From a virus, in the IMG/VR virus record IMGVR_UViG_3300028388_002446, positions 1-21,180 of that record: DNA of 21,180 nt; one strand, 5' to 3'. Below are positions 1 to 6,767 of this stretch, piece by piece; the stretch's first letter is position 1; the number at the start of each line of letters is the position of its first letter. Both the position numbers and the translations under genes were made by a program. The notes below the pieces were generated by a model. That model saw nothing but the letters and a program-made list of their open reading frames with translations. It did not search any database and was not told the origin of the DNA.

Positions 1-22
1 GCTTGAGCTGAAAGAGGAGTGA
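1..22 (+). CDS. 3' end of an upstream gene (partial)
   Basis: The first bases read as the last six codons of a gene (LELKEE) and a TGA at 20-22. The other two frames stop earlier, so this frame is the only one that could carry a protein into the window. Too little is left to say what it was. Low confidence. Confidence 0.3.
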
Positions 23-96
23 TCAGCGGGCTTCCCCTTCGCAAGAGGGGGTTGTCCGGTGCTTGCACCAAAACCCTAACCCAAGGAGAAAGGAAA

Positions 97-834
97 ATGA
101 ATGTATTTACTGACGAAGCAGTTGCGGAAGCTGTGCGCTTCATGGCGATTCCTGATAATGGGAAAATCCGAGCAGGATCAGCCAGCGTCCATTACATGGA
201 CGTGCGCGGCAGGCTTGACGATTACCTCAACGTCAATATGCACATCGGCGGTCTTCGTGTGCCTGCTTATCGACTGGATGGCTCGGGGCTCTGGATGAGT
301 CTCACACCGATGGAAGTGCAGTCCGCGTGGGTGCCCATTCGCAGGGCCAATGGCCTTGTTGTTTGCGGCGGGCTCGGTTTGGGCTACGCGCCGCTGCGAA
401 TGGCAGCCAAGAGCAATGTCGAAGAAGTCATCGTCTATGAAACAGATGGAGACTGCATTGGCCTGTTCGAGCAGCTCCACGGGATGCGCAAGGAAGCGGA
501 AAAGATACTCATTCGCCATGAAGATATACGCGAAGATGCCGACGAAATCACGGCGGACTTCCTGTGGATGGACGTGTACCAGACCCTGCTACCTGATGAG
601 GTGCTGACAGATGCGAAACTCTTTACCGCCTTACCGGGTATCCAAGAGTATCGTTTCTGGGGTCAGGAGCTGTGTACGTTTATGATCGCGCACGACGAGG
701 GAGAGATTCCCTACTGGGCGACTTCGGAAGAGCGCGAGCTGTTTTCCATGCACTTCTTGTCGGGCCTTGCAAACCTGCGGCCGCCTTTTATGTACGTGGA
801 TTTCGCCAACGAGGTCATGGAGGTTATGGCATGA
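97..834 (+). CDS. Rossmann-fold, SAM-dependent methyltransferase-like protein
   Basis: A 245-residue protein, start chosen at ATG 97 because AAGGAGAAAGG lies just upstream; an in-frame start at 19 has no such site. Residues 87-100 hold a glycine-rich nucleotide-binding loop (VVCGGLGLG) followed after about fifteen residues by a strand ending in an acidic residue (VIVYE, E115), the usual layout of motifs I and II of class I SAM-dependent methyltransferases and spermidine-synthase-like folds. A second hydrophobic strand with acidic residues (ADFLWMDVY, 153-161) fits motif IV. No target-recognition domain or NPPY/DPPY motif is visible, so the substrate is unknown and loss of activity is possible. 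It overlaps the next gene by ATGA and is probably transcribed with it up to the terminator at 1219. Confidence 0.6.
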   Translation: MNVFTDEAVAEAVRFMAIPDNGKIRAGSASVHYMDVRGRLDDYLNVNMHIGGLRVPAYRLDGSGLWMSLTPMEVQSAWVPIRRANGLVVCGGLGLGYAPLRMAAKSNVEEVIVYETDGDCIGLFEQLHGMRKEAEKILIRHEDIREDADEITADFLWMDVYQTLLPDEVLTDAKLFTALPGIQEYRFWGQELCTFMIAHDEGEIPYWATSEERELFSMHFLSGLANLRPPFMYVDFANEVMEVMA

Positions 835-1190
835 AGTTCTACGAGGAAGTTCTCGACAGCAACTACGGGACACCTGATCCGATGAAGGTGCTCATGTTTA
901 TTGGGCACTCTTGCTCGAACAAAGACGATCTGTACCAAGACGTAGTAAAAAGCTCGCCGGCGATCTTCGTGCTGGCTGACGGTGCACTGTCTATTCACGG
1001 AGCCTATGGTACCGGCGAAAGAGAGCCCACTTCGAAAGCTGAGTTTTTCGCGGCCTTCGAAAAGCAGGTGCTGCGTGAAAAGCAGGACGTGCAGATGATC
1101 GTTCTTATGTCCTCGCTGGGGCATTTTCAAAACCCTGTTCGGCGCAGCCGCCAAAGAGGTGTTCGAAAATTGGTTCGATTCTCACCTTGA
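831..1190 (+). CDS. small protein with an apparent frameshift near its end
   Basis: The gene starts at ATG 831, overlapping the previous stop as ATGA, and reads as a 119-residue product ending in a basic tail unlike the rest (PVRRSRQRGVRKLVRF). If one G is skipped in the GGGG run at 1118-1121, the frame continues as IFKTLFGAAAKEVFENWF and ends at TAG 1210-1212, seven bases before the terminator. That tail looks far more like natural protein and uses the space to the terminator exactly. I infer a real product of about 126 residues that is either frameshifted by mutation or sequencing error, or made by +1 slippage. I do not recognise the family; the N-terminal half has alternating strands and helices (KVLMFIGHSC, AIFVLADGAL). 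Confidence 0.5.
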   Translation: MKFYEEVLDSNYGTPDPMKVLMFIGHSCSNKDDLYQDVVKSSPAIFVLADGALSIHGAYGTGEREPTSKAEFFAAFEKQVLREKQDVQMIVLMSSLGHFQNPVRRSRQRGVRKLVRFSP

Positions 1191-1218
1191 CCTGACCAAA
1201 ACCTTGCACTAGTCTTCT

Positions 1219-1248
1219 GGGGTGGCTTCGGCCACCCCATTATTTTTT
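1219..1248 (+). terminator. Rho-independent terminator with UUCG loop
   Basis: A perfect 8-bp GC-rich stem (GGGGTGGC 1219-1226 with GCCACCCC 1231-1238) is closed by a TTCG tetraloop and followed by ATTATTTTTT. This is a textbook intrinsic terminator closing the transcript of the two genes upstream. The SNF2 helicase gene starts 29 bases later, so it either has its own promoter further upstream or depends on readthrough. Confidence 0.9.
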
Positions 1249-1276
1249 GGCTCCGAAAAACTGGAGCGGGGACAAC

Positions 1277-2989
1277 ATGAAAATCACATCTGACGGAAAG
1301 AGCCGTGGGGTGTTCGCGTTCGACTACGACCCAGCGTTGGTCGATGTTGCGCGTGGCATACCGGGGCACCGGAAGTTCAATCGAGAAACCAAGCAGTGGG
1401 AGTTTAAGCTGTCGCGTGCCTCGTTGGACTATCTGCGTAGCAAGCTGCCCGACATTCCCATGTGCGCGGCGACAGAGCGCTATCTGGACAAGTGCCGAGA
1501 AAAAGACCAGCAGGCTTTAAAGGCCCGCTCCGAAGCCGAAGGCATAACTGCCGAAAGCATCAGGGACTACCGATTCAAGACCGCGCCGTTCAATCATCAG
1601 GCCGAGGTATTCCTGCGCTCCAGAGACCTTGAGAGCTTCGCCTTGCTGATGGAGCAGGGGACGGGCAAGACCAAAGTTGCGCTGGACACCATTGCGTACC
1701 TGCATGTAAATGGCCGGTGCGATTCGGTGCTGGTAGTCACGCCCAACTCAGTGAAGACCAACTGGATCACTGACGAGATACCGAACCACCTGCCGGACTA
1801 CGTGGAGGTGCGGGCCGCTTACTGGGAGTCGACGCCGAAGAAAGCAGAGCGTCATGCGCTGGAGCGTCTTTTCGAGCCGTTCGCAGGGCTGCGCGTGTTG
1901 ACCATGAACCACGAAGCGCTGTCCCATGAGCGTCCTGTAAAGTTCGCTGAGCGCTTCCTGAAGACGGCCATGAAATCGATGGTGATCATCGACGAGTCGA
2001 CCTCGATTAAGACTCCGGGCAAGAAGCGCACGCGAGCCGCTATCCGTCTCGGCAAGATGGCGGACTACCGGCGCATAATGACTGGCACCCCTGTCACCAA
2101 GTCACCGATCGACCTGTATTCGCAGTTCGCGTTCCTAGACCCCGACATACTAGGCCACTCGTCCTTCTACTCGTACCGCAATGAGTATTGCGTGATGGGT
2201 GGTTACGAGCACAAGCAGATCATTTCGTACAAGAACCTCGATCAGCTCACGGCCCGCATCGAAGCCTACTCGTACCGCAAGCTGAAGAAAGACTGCCTCG
2301 ATCTTCCGGAGAAGCTGTACCAGCGCCTCAAGGTGCCGCTGACGCCAGAGCAGAAAGCGCTCTACGATGAAATGGCCGCTGATATGCGGGTCCAGTTGGG
2401 CGAAGAGAAGATCACCGCGACCATTGCGCTGACCAAGCTCCTGAAGCTGCAGCAGATCACGTCCGGTTTTATCACTGATGACGAGGGCAACAAGCGCGTC
2501 ATTGCGGGCAAGAACCAAAGGCTGGCTGCGCTCGTTGAGTTGCTGGAGAACCACGGCGGCAAGGCGATCATCTGGTCAAGATTTACGCACGACATTGAGA
2601 CGATCACCGAAGAGCTGAATCGGCAGTTCGGGGCAGGGGCAGCTCGTGCCTTTTACGGCGCGGTAAAATCGGAGGAGCGCACGGAGATCCGGCAGGAGTT
2701 CCAGAAGCAGGACAGCGCGCTGCAGTTTTTCGTCGGCAATCCGCAGGCTGGTGGTACGGGGCTTACGCTCACCGAGGCCAATCTCGTGGTGTACTACGCC
2801 AACAGCTTTGACCTTGAGCATCGTCTGCAGTCAGAAGACAGGGCGCACCGAATCGGTCAGGTCAGGAACGTGACGTATGTGGACATAATTGCTCCGGGCA
2901 CTATGGACGCGAAAATCGTTCAGGCGCTGCGAGACAAGAAAGGCATTGCGGACATGATCAATCAGGATGGTGTATCGGACTGGATATGA
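1277..2989 (+). CDS. SNF2-family DEAD-like helicase
   Basis: A 570-residue superfamily 2 ATPase that probably remodels or translocates along DNA during replication or recombination. The start at ATG 1277 follows a GGAGCGGGG site. The N-terminal 20-60 region (FDYDPALV, IPGHRKFNRETKQWEF) resembles the HARP-like element of SMARCAL1-type annealing helicases. The motor is complete: Walker A MEQGTGKT (125-132), Ia VVTPNSVKTNW, Walker B VIIDEST (237-243), III MTGTP (268-272), then the second RecA lobe with IIWSRFTHD, motif V AGGTGLTL (491-498) and motif VI QSEDRAHRIGQ (518-528). Length fits phage members of the family. Unlike the replication enzymes downstream it shows no missing block. It overlaps the next small gene by ATGA. 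Confidence 0.93.
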   Translation: MKITSDGKSRGVFAFDYDPALVDVARGIPGHRKFNRETKQWEFKLSRASLDYLRSKLPDIPMCAATERYLDKCREKDQQALKARSEAEGITAESIRDYRFKTAPFNHQAEVFLRSRDLESFALLMEQGTGKTKVALDTIAYLHVNGRCDSVLVVTPNSVKTNWITDEIPNHLPDYVEVRAAYWESTPKKAERHALERLFEPFAGLRVLTMNHEALSHERPVKFAERFLKTAMKSMVIIDESTSIKTPGKKRTRAAIRLGKMADYRRIMTGTPVTKSPIDLYSQFAFLDPDILGHSSFYSYRNEYCVMGGYEHKQIISYKNLDQLTARIEAYSYRKLKKDCLDLPEKLYQRLKVPLTPEQKALYDEMAADMRVQLGEEKITATIALTKLLKLQQITSGFITDDEGNKRVIAGKNQRLAALVELLENHGGKAIIWSRFTHDIETITEELNRQFGAGAARAFYGAVKSEERTEIRQEFQKQDSALQFFVGNPQAGGTGLTLTEANLVVYYANSFDLEHRLQSEDRAHRIGQVRNVTYVDIIAPGTMDAKIVQALRDKKGIADMINQDGVSDWI

Positions 2990-3120
2990 AAGAGAAGAAG
3001 CTCGAAGCAGTATTCAAGAAACAACGCGCTGCCCATGTGAAGGCCGGGAAATCCAAGGAATGGCTGAAGTCGTGGGAACGAAAGTGGCGAGAGGTAGCCC
3101 AGCGGAAGGTGGCGTCATAA
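2986..3120 (+). CDS. small basic protein, 44 residues
   Basis: An ATGA overlap with the helicase stop begins a 44-codon frame rich in lysine, arginine, glutamate and tryptophan (SKEWLKSWERKWREVA near residues 23-38), ending at TAA 3118-3120. The composition suggests one amphipathic, positively charged helix. I do not recognise it. Translational coupling to the helicase and its protein-like composition support it as real. It may bind nucleic acid or the helicase, but that is inference. Confidence 0.6.
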   Translation: MKEKKLEAVFKKQRAAHVKAGKSKEWLKSWERKWREVAQRKVAS

Positions 3121-3238
3121 CGTCCGCAGTTGGTGGAGGCGAGGTTTGGTGAGTGCCTTCTTCTGGCTGCTCTGTCAGTAGGGGATCGCAATACCGCGTG
3201 AACTGAAAGCAGGCAGTTAGCTTCTGAACCAACGGACA

Positions 3239-3254
3239 GCCGGGAAAGACCGGC
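3239..3254 (+). other. short hairpin in the leader of the next gene
   Basis: GCCGG and CCGGC pair around a GAAAGA loop, 25 bases upstream of ATG 3279. It lies in a 158-base gap (3121-3278) that otherwise shows no gene, clear promoter or terminator. No T-tract follows, so it is not a terminator. It could stabilise the transcript or shape the leader. Confidence 0.3.
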
Positions 3255-3278
3255 ACCTTATTCAACAGGAGAAAGCCA

Positions 3279-3608
3279 ATGAGTGACACACCGCTTTACG
3301 GATGCCGAAACCAATGGTGCGCCGAAGAATGCACATGGCCGGAGTCCGATCTGATGGAGCATCCAGAAGGCGGGCCAATTTGTGGTCCGTGCTGGGATGA
3401 AGAAAAGTGGGACTACTGCGATAGCGAAGCGGACGAGTTCCCACCAAGCCTGAATAGGTGGCGGTCGTCGCAGAGTTTGGAGCGGGATTCCTTGCGCGAG
3501 GCGCTGGAAGAAACCCTGCTATGGCTGCGTGAAGCAAAGGAGCGTTACGGGAGCAAGTTTGGAAGTGAGCAAGACGAGGAGTTTCAAAGGTGCTTGCCAC
3601 TGAAGTAA
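3279..3608 (+). CDS. cysteine-rich acidic protein, possible zinc-binding N-terminus
   Basis: A 109-residue protein starting at ATG 3279, eight bases after a CAGGAG site. Six cysteines lie in the first half (C9, C14, C18, C35, C38, C47), with CGPCW giving a CxxC pair, so a small zinc-binding fold is plausible. The second half is a charged helix (SLREALEETLLWLREAKER). No family recognised. It overlaps the next gene by 19 bases, pointing to one operon with the small genes that follow. Confidence 0.65.
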   Translation: MSDTPLYGCRNQWCAEECTWPESDLMEHPEGGPICGPCWDEEKWDYCDSEADEFPPSLNRWRSSQSLERDSLREALEETLLWLREAKERYGSKFGSEQDEEFQRCLPLK

Positions 3609-3886
3609 ACCTATTCCTTGTTAAGGCTCGGGAGCAGATAGAAACCGCCAAGTATGCCTTTGGCGTGTACACGTACCGCGACCGAGGACCGGAAGAGGTC
3701 ATGGATGTACCTGCCCTAGCGGTAGATATGCGGGCGCTTGGCCACGGCGACGCCGCCGATGCCATAAACAAGATGTCCAAGGAGAGCCACGACATGAGTT
3801 TGCTGGCAACTGCCCTACTGCATGAGCTTGAGGACTGGGACGAGCTGTTCGATCTACACGAAGACGAGATTACCCACGCTTACTGA
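3590..3886 (+). CDS. hypothetical protein with GTG start
   Basis: A 98-residue acidic protein. GTG 3590 is chosen because GAGGAG lies eight bases upstream inside the previous gene; no ATG fits as well. Mostly helical by composition (KAREQIETAKYAFGVYTYRD; LLATALLHELEDWDELFDL). No family recognised. Just past its stop a +1 frame continues as a protein-like tail (see findings), so the natural product could be longer. Confidence 0.6.
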   Translation: MLATEVNLFLVKAREQIETAKYAFGVYTYRDRGPEEVMDVPALAVDMRALGHGDAADAINKMSKESHDMSLLATALLHELEDWDELFDLHEDEITHAY

Positions 3887-3984
3887 CCCAGATTTTACAT
3901 CAAAATGGGCATACAAAGTGGCTGATGCAATGATGAGCGCCCGTGCGCTTGACTCCGATCAACACCAATAGAGGGAAGAAAGAA

Positions 3985-4209
3985 ATGACGAGGGTTACAG
4001 TACGTTTGATGTTGAGCACCGAAAAAGTGGTCGTGATGGCCATTCCCAATAACGATAGCTATGAGGAGACCATGGAAGCACTGGTCAACTGCATGTCTTG
4101 CGGGGAAGTGTTTGCGATCGGCAACTATAAGGGCGTGACGGCGCGGTTTGGCGGCGTCTCTCTCGACTTCATCAACATGGCGCACGTCGCTGCGATAGGA
4201 GTTGTGTGA
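3985..4209 (+). CDS. hypothetical protein, 74 residues
   Basis: The start at ATG 3985 follows GAGGGAAG by about nine bases; the in-frame ATG at 3943 has no ribosome binding site. The sequence alternates strands (TRVTVRLML, KVVVMAIPN, GVSLDFINMAHVAAIGVV), suggesting a small alpha/beta or beta-barrel-like fold. No known family. It ends in TGATG overlap with the next gene. Confidence 0.6.
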   Translation: MTRVTVRLMLSTEKVVVMAIPNNDSYEETMEALVNCMSCGEVFAIGNYKGVTARFGGVSLDFINMAHVAAIGVV

Positions 4210-4439
4210 TGGACGACGATTTCACACCAACACACTACGGATGGGTCTTTGGAGTGGTACCCGTCATGGTGGACATGACGACCCCAGAAGTGCCTGTAAT
4301 AGACGTGAGGCACTGGGCCTTTGAACCGCTGCTAGATGTGTGCGAAGCCGTCCATGCCTTCGTGGCATGGCTCGTCACAGCAGTAAACCCCGATTTCGAG
4401 CCCACCTTTGCCATCAGGCTCACAGGAGAAGTTGAATGA
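4209..4439 (+). CDS. hypothetical protein, 76 residues
   Basis: ATG 4209 overlaps the previous TGA and has AGGAG seven bases upstream at 4197-4201. The protein is hydrophobic in patches (GWVFGVVPVMVDM, AVHAFVAWLVTAV) but with acidic residues between, so it is a weak candidate for membrane association. No family recognised. An AGGAG near its 3' end serves the tiny frame at 4436. Confidence 0.55.
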   Translation: MDDDFTPTHYGWVFGVVPVMVDMTTPEVPVIDVRHWAFEPLLDVCEAVHAFVAWLVTAVNPDFEPTFAIRLTGEVE

Positions 4440-4483
4440 TCCCTCCAGAACCACAGGGCGGGGAGGTTAAGGATGAGCGTTAG
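4436..4483 (+). CDS. possible 15-residue leader peptide
   Basis: ATG 4436 overlaps the previous stop (ATGA) and has AGGAG at 4424-4428, seven bases upstream, the same arrangement as accepted genes here. It reads MIPPEPQGGEVKDER and stops at 4481, inside the start of the next gene. It includes the PPEP stretch, which tends to slow ribosomes. It may be a leader that couples translation, or a chance frame. Confidence 0.35.
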   Translation: MIPPEPQGGEVKDER

Positions 4484-4784
4484 TAGCCAAACCAGAGGCA
4501 GCACTGTTGAGCAGCTTGTATGGTGCGAAAAGAGCATCGCCGAGCTAGAGGCCCGGCTTGCCGAGGCGGTTCGTATCAAAAGCTACTGGCAAGGTGAAGC
4601 GGTTCGCATTGCAGACGAAAGAGATAAGGCGCAGGCCCAGCTTGCCGAAAGGAACAAACTCCTGCGTGAGTGCAAGAAAGTGATGAAGGCAGACAACCTG
4701 CACAGAGGCAATCCCGACAGAAGGAGCCTTTGGAACAGGCTGAACAAAACCCTCGCGGGCAACAATGAGGGGAAGAAACGATGA
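4473..4784 (+). CDS. coiled-coil protein, 103 residues
   Basis: ATG 4473 follows a GGGGAGG site. Residues 12-70 are a long heptad-like charged helix (IAELEARLAEAVRIKSYW; ERDKAQAQLAERNKLLREC) and so probably a dimeric coiled coil. The C-terminus is basic. Such proteins are frequent in phage early regions and have no set function. It overlaps the next gene by ATGA. Confidence 0.65.
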   Translation: MSVSSQTRGSTVEQLVWCEKSIAELEARLAEAVRIKSYWQGEAVRIADERDKAQAQLAERNKLLRECKKVMKADNLHRGNPDRRSLWNRLNKTLAGNNEGKKR

Positions 4785-4915
4785 AATACGCACTGCATGG
4801 TGCCATCGTGCTAATTATCTGCTTAGAAAAGGACGGACTTCATTACGACCCCGCCGCCTTCGGCTACGTGTGGGCTGTTATCAACTGCTACTTCATAGAT
4901 TACGCGAGGTCGTAG
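4781..4915 (+). CDS. small, partly hydrophobic protein, 44 residues
   Basis: ATG 4781 overlaps the previous stop (ATGA) and follows GAGGGGAAG. The 44-residue product has two hydrophobic runs (HGAIVLIICL at 6-15 and AFGYVWAVINCYFI at 26-39) separated by an acidic, histidine-containing link. It may sit in the inner membrane as a hairpin. No family recognised. It is followed within five bases by another membrane frame. Confidence 0.5.
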   Translation: MKYALHGAIVLIICLEKDGLHYDPAAFGYVWAVINCYFIDYARS

Positions 4916-4919
4916 AAAA

Positions 4920-5018
4920 ATGATTTGCGCGATTGCATACATGGCGGCGGGGCTGGCTTTTGCGGTCTGGCTCCGTTGGATAGCTAGCAGTACATCTGAA
5001 CAGGAGGCCAACAAGTGA
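4920..5018 (+). CDS. single-pass membrane micro-protein, 32 residues
   Basis: Starts at ATG 4920, five bases after the previous stop, and ends at TGA 5016-5018. Residues 3-18 form one transmembrane segment (CAIAYMAAGLAFAVWL) followed by RW and a polar tail, suggesting an N-out or signal-anchor-like insertion. No Shine-Dalgarno is obvious, so translation may depend on coupling. Its 3' end carries the CAGGAGG site of the next gene and overlaps it by four bases. Confidence 0.45.
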   Translation: MICAIAYMAAGLAFAVWLRWIASSTSEQEANK

Positions 5019-5314
5019 GCCTTATAGACGGAAAACCGGCAGTGGAGTGGACGTTCGATCGGGAGACTGTGCTGTCCCCTAATTTTGGGCCAGACCCAAG
5101 CGACTATTACTGGCAGATCACCGCACCATGTCTGCCGTGGCCGACGTGCTTCTATGAACCGCCGATCAGCTTTGACCCAAACACCGTGCCGCCGCACACG
5201 TCTGACGTGCCGCTGCCGGGGACTCTGGCGCTGGTTGTTCTAGGAGCGATCATGCTGTGGTCAACGCGAGTCAGAAGGTCGCACCACGGCGGCCGAGATA
5301 GCTGCACGGCGTAG
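5015..5314 (+). CDS. protein with a VPLPG-type C-terminal sorting-like signal
   Basis: A 99-residue protein with GTG start at 5015, eight bases after CAGGAGG. The N-terminal 60 residues are polar and proline/aromatic-rich with two cysteines (C39, C45) and no signal peptide. Residues 65-88 read VPLPG, then a hydrophobic stretch (TLALVVLGAIMLW), then RVRR. This is the three-part layout of PEP-CTERM/VPLPA-CTERM tails that exosortase or rhombosortase enzymes process in Gram-negative bacteria. Here the basic cluster is followed by eleven more residues and no signal peptide is visible, which is unusual. It may simply be a tail-anchored membrane protein. Confidence 0.6.
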   Translation: MSLIDGKPAVEWTFDRETVLSPNFGPDPSDYYWQITAPCLPWPTCFYEPPISFDPNTVPPHTSDVPLPGTLALVVLGAIMLWSTRVRRSHHGGRDSCTA

Positions 5315-5400
5315 CTTTATGGCTGGCAACCGGGCACAAGTCCCTTTGCTCTCACAGAGAGCACTGGCCGGCTCTGCTAGCCTCCCACATGGAGACAATA

Positions 5401-5727
5401 ATGATTGACACAGGGCAAAACCCTGCTAGAGTGGTTGTCGTGCAGGATCTCGGCTTCGCTTACCACGACGCCGAAAACTTCGGAAAACTGGAGTTTCTGT
5501 TGCCTGCCAACGAGTCGCCTGAAAACTATATGCGGGTGGCCTCGATAATCCGGAAGCGTCTCTGGGACTTGGCGTTCAGTCCAAGGGACTACCTGCTGTG
5601 CAGCGGTGCGCCTTCTGTTCTGATGCAGGCCGCCGTAGAGGCCAAAGCTCTTTGCAGGAGCGAGGGGTTTTTTGTGCTGCAGTGGGATCGGGATATTCGA
5701 GGCTATCTCCAACGGAGAGTGCTATGA
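5401..5727 (+). CDS. hypothetical protein, 108 residues
   Basis: ATG 5401 has GGAG six bases upstream; the in-frame ATG 5389 lacks a site. The protein mixes strands and helices (ARVVVVQDLGFAYHD; YMRVASIIRKRLWDLAF; FFVLQWDRDIRGYL). I do not recognise the family. It is preceded by an 86-base gap with no convincing gene and overlaps the next gene by ATGA. Confidence 0.6.
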   Translation: MIDTGQNPARVVVVQDLGFAYHDAENFGKLEFLLPANESPENYMRVASIIRKRLWDLAFSPRDYLLCSGAPSVLMQAAVEAKALCRSEGFFVLQWDRDIRGYLQRRVL

Positions 5728-6173
5728 CTGATCTGGAAGAGTTCGAGCCGGCACCTGATGCCGATGTGCTTAAAGACCTGACCGATACTGCGGAGGAGCT
5801 TATCGGGATCAGGGACAATATTGCGAGCCTGAACGAGACCCTGAAATCCTTGGCCGAGGAGGAGCGCAACCTCTCGCAGGTGGTGCTGCCTGAGAAGATG
5901 AGGGAGGCGAAGCTGGAGTCTTTTTCTCTGGAGGGTGGCCTGACAGTCAAGATCGAGCACAAGGTCAAGGCGTCTCTCAGCAAGGCCCGCAGGAAAGAGG
6001 GCTTCGCATGGCTGCGAGAAAACGGCTTCGGTGCGTTGATCAAGGAGCGAGTCGTAGAAGAAAGCATCCACCACGGCACCCTGACCGCCTTCGCCAAAGA
6101 GCAGCTACGCGAAGGCAACCCGCTGCCGGAGTGCTTCACCGTGTACGAGTTCGATCACACGGAGGTGAAGTGA
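5724..6173 (+). CDS. conserved phage protein with coiled-coil N-terminus
   Basis: A 149-residue protein starting at ATG 5724 after CGGAGAG. Residues 14-55 form a charged coiled coil; 56-110 (LPEKMREAKLESFSLEGG, then SLSKARRKEGFAWLRENG) match the pattern of a conserved phage protein often found near replication genes, where a helix is followed by a small beta domain and a FAWLRENGFG helix. I recall the pattern but know of no function. It overlaps the next gene by TGATG. Confidence 0.65.
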   Translation: MTDLEEFEPAPDADVLKDLTDTAEELIGIRDNIASLNETLKSLAEEERNLSQVVLPEKMREAKLESFSLEGGLTVKIEHKVKASLSKARRKEGFAWLRENGFGALIKERVVEESIHHGTLTAFAKEQLREGNPLPECFTVYEFDHTEVK

Positions 6174-6445
6174 TGACGCTCGAACAAACACTGGACGAGC
6201 TGTCGAAGTATGCGCGACCGTACCTGAATCAGCACGAAGACAATACATGGTCGTGTAGTGCTGTTCTTCGGGTCAATGTTAAGGGCTCTGATTTCAAGGT
6301 GCGCTCTGACTTCAACCACCCTACTGCTACAGCCGCTGCTTCAACGTGTCTCTGCAGAGTAAGGGCCATGCTCAAGGATATTCACAAGATGGCCCCACAG
6401 GTGCCGCACAACCGGCCGGGTGTGACGTATGTACACAATGCATGA
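6173..6445 (+). CDS. hypothetical protein, 90 residues
   Basis: ATG 6173 overlaps the previous TGA and follows GGAGG. The protein has a helical start (TLEQTLDELSKYARPYL), a central beta region (TWSCSAVLRVNVKGSDFKVR) and a helix with two cysteines (CLCRVRAML). No family recognised. It overlaps the next gene by 17 bases. Confidence 0.6.
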   Translation: MTLEQTLDELSKYARPYLNQHEDNTWSCSAVLRVNVKGSDFKVRSDFNHPTATAAASTCLCRVRAMLKDIHKMAPQVPHNRPGVTYVHNA

Positions 6446-6767
6446 TGCGAAGTTTATGGCGGAGATCCTTGCTCCGGGGCTGGAGAGGCTTGGGCTCTAC
6501 ATCGCGGTAGCTGGTGGCACCCTGACCAAGATGGGGGCTAGGAAAGATATCGACCTTGTTCTCTATGGCAATCGCCAGACGGAAAGGTGGCACTGGCCGA
6601 CTGCTGTAGATGACTTCCTTTTTATAGCTCGCCGACATTACAGAGTTACTGATGTGAAGAAGTACGGGTTCTGCACGAAGATGAAACTCGACGGTATACC
6701 TGTGGACCTGCTCGTTCCGGAGTTTCCCAGAGACGCTGATGCAGAGGGCAATCCTTATGGATCTTAA
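6429..6767 (+). CDS. nucleotidyltransferase-fold protein
   Basis: A 112-residue protein; ATG 6429 is used, with ATG 6438 as an alternative. It has the pattern of minimal nucleotidyltransferases: a GG turn (29-30), then RKDIDLVLY with the DxD pair D40/D42, and a third acidic strand PVDLLV (D93). This is the Mg2+-binding triad that transfers a nucleotide to RNA, protein or small molecules. The glycine motif is GGTLT rather than GS. The next gene, an XRE-type regulator, overlaps it by 11 bases, which resembles toxin-antitoxin arrangements, but phages also carry lone nucleotidyltransferases. Confidence 0.65.
   Translation: MYTMHDAKFMAEILAPGLERLGLYIAVAGGTLTKMGARKDIDLVLYGNRQTERWHWPTAVDDFLFIARRHYRVTDVKKYGFCTKMKLDGIPVDLLVPEFPRDADAEGNPYGS

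Noticed and set aside
34-69. Two small hairpins before the first gene (CCCCT/AGGGG and GGTG/CACC)
   Set aside because: Short stems without a T-tract; they could arise by chance in GC-rich sequence.
1170-1190. GGTTCGATTC resembling a tRNA T-loop
   Set aside because: Flanking bases do not form the T stem, and no acceptor or anticodon arms are present; similar look-alikes near 10065 also fail.
3149-3181. Ten-residue GTG frame in the 3121-3278 gap
   Set aside because: Too short, and no support beyond a loose purine stretch upstream.
5319-5408. 29-residue frame before the gene at 5401
   Set aside because: No ribosome binding site and no protein-like pattern; it overlaps the start of the next gene.
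5404-5432. TTGACA with a weak -10-like TAGAGT 16 bases later
   Set aside because: It lies inside the coding start of the gene at 5401, and the -10 match is only partial, so I cannot support a promoter.
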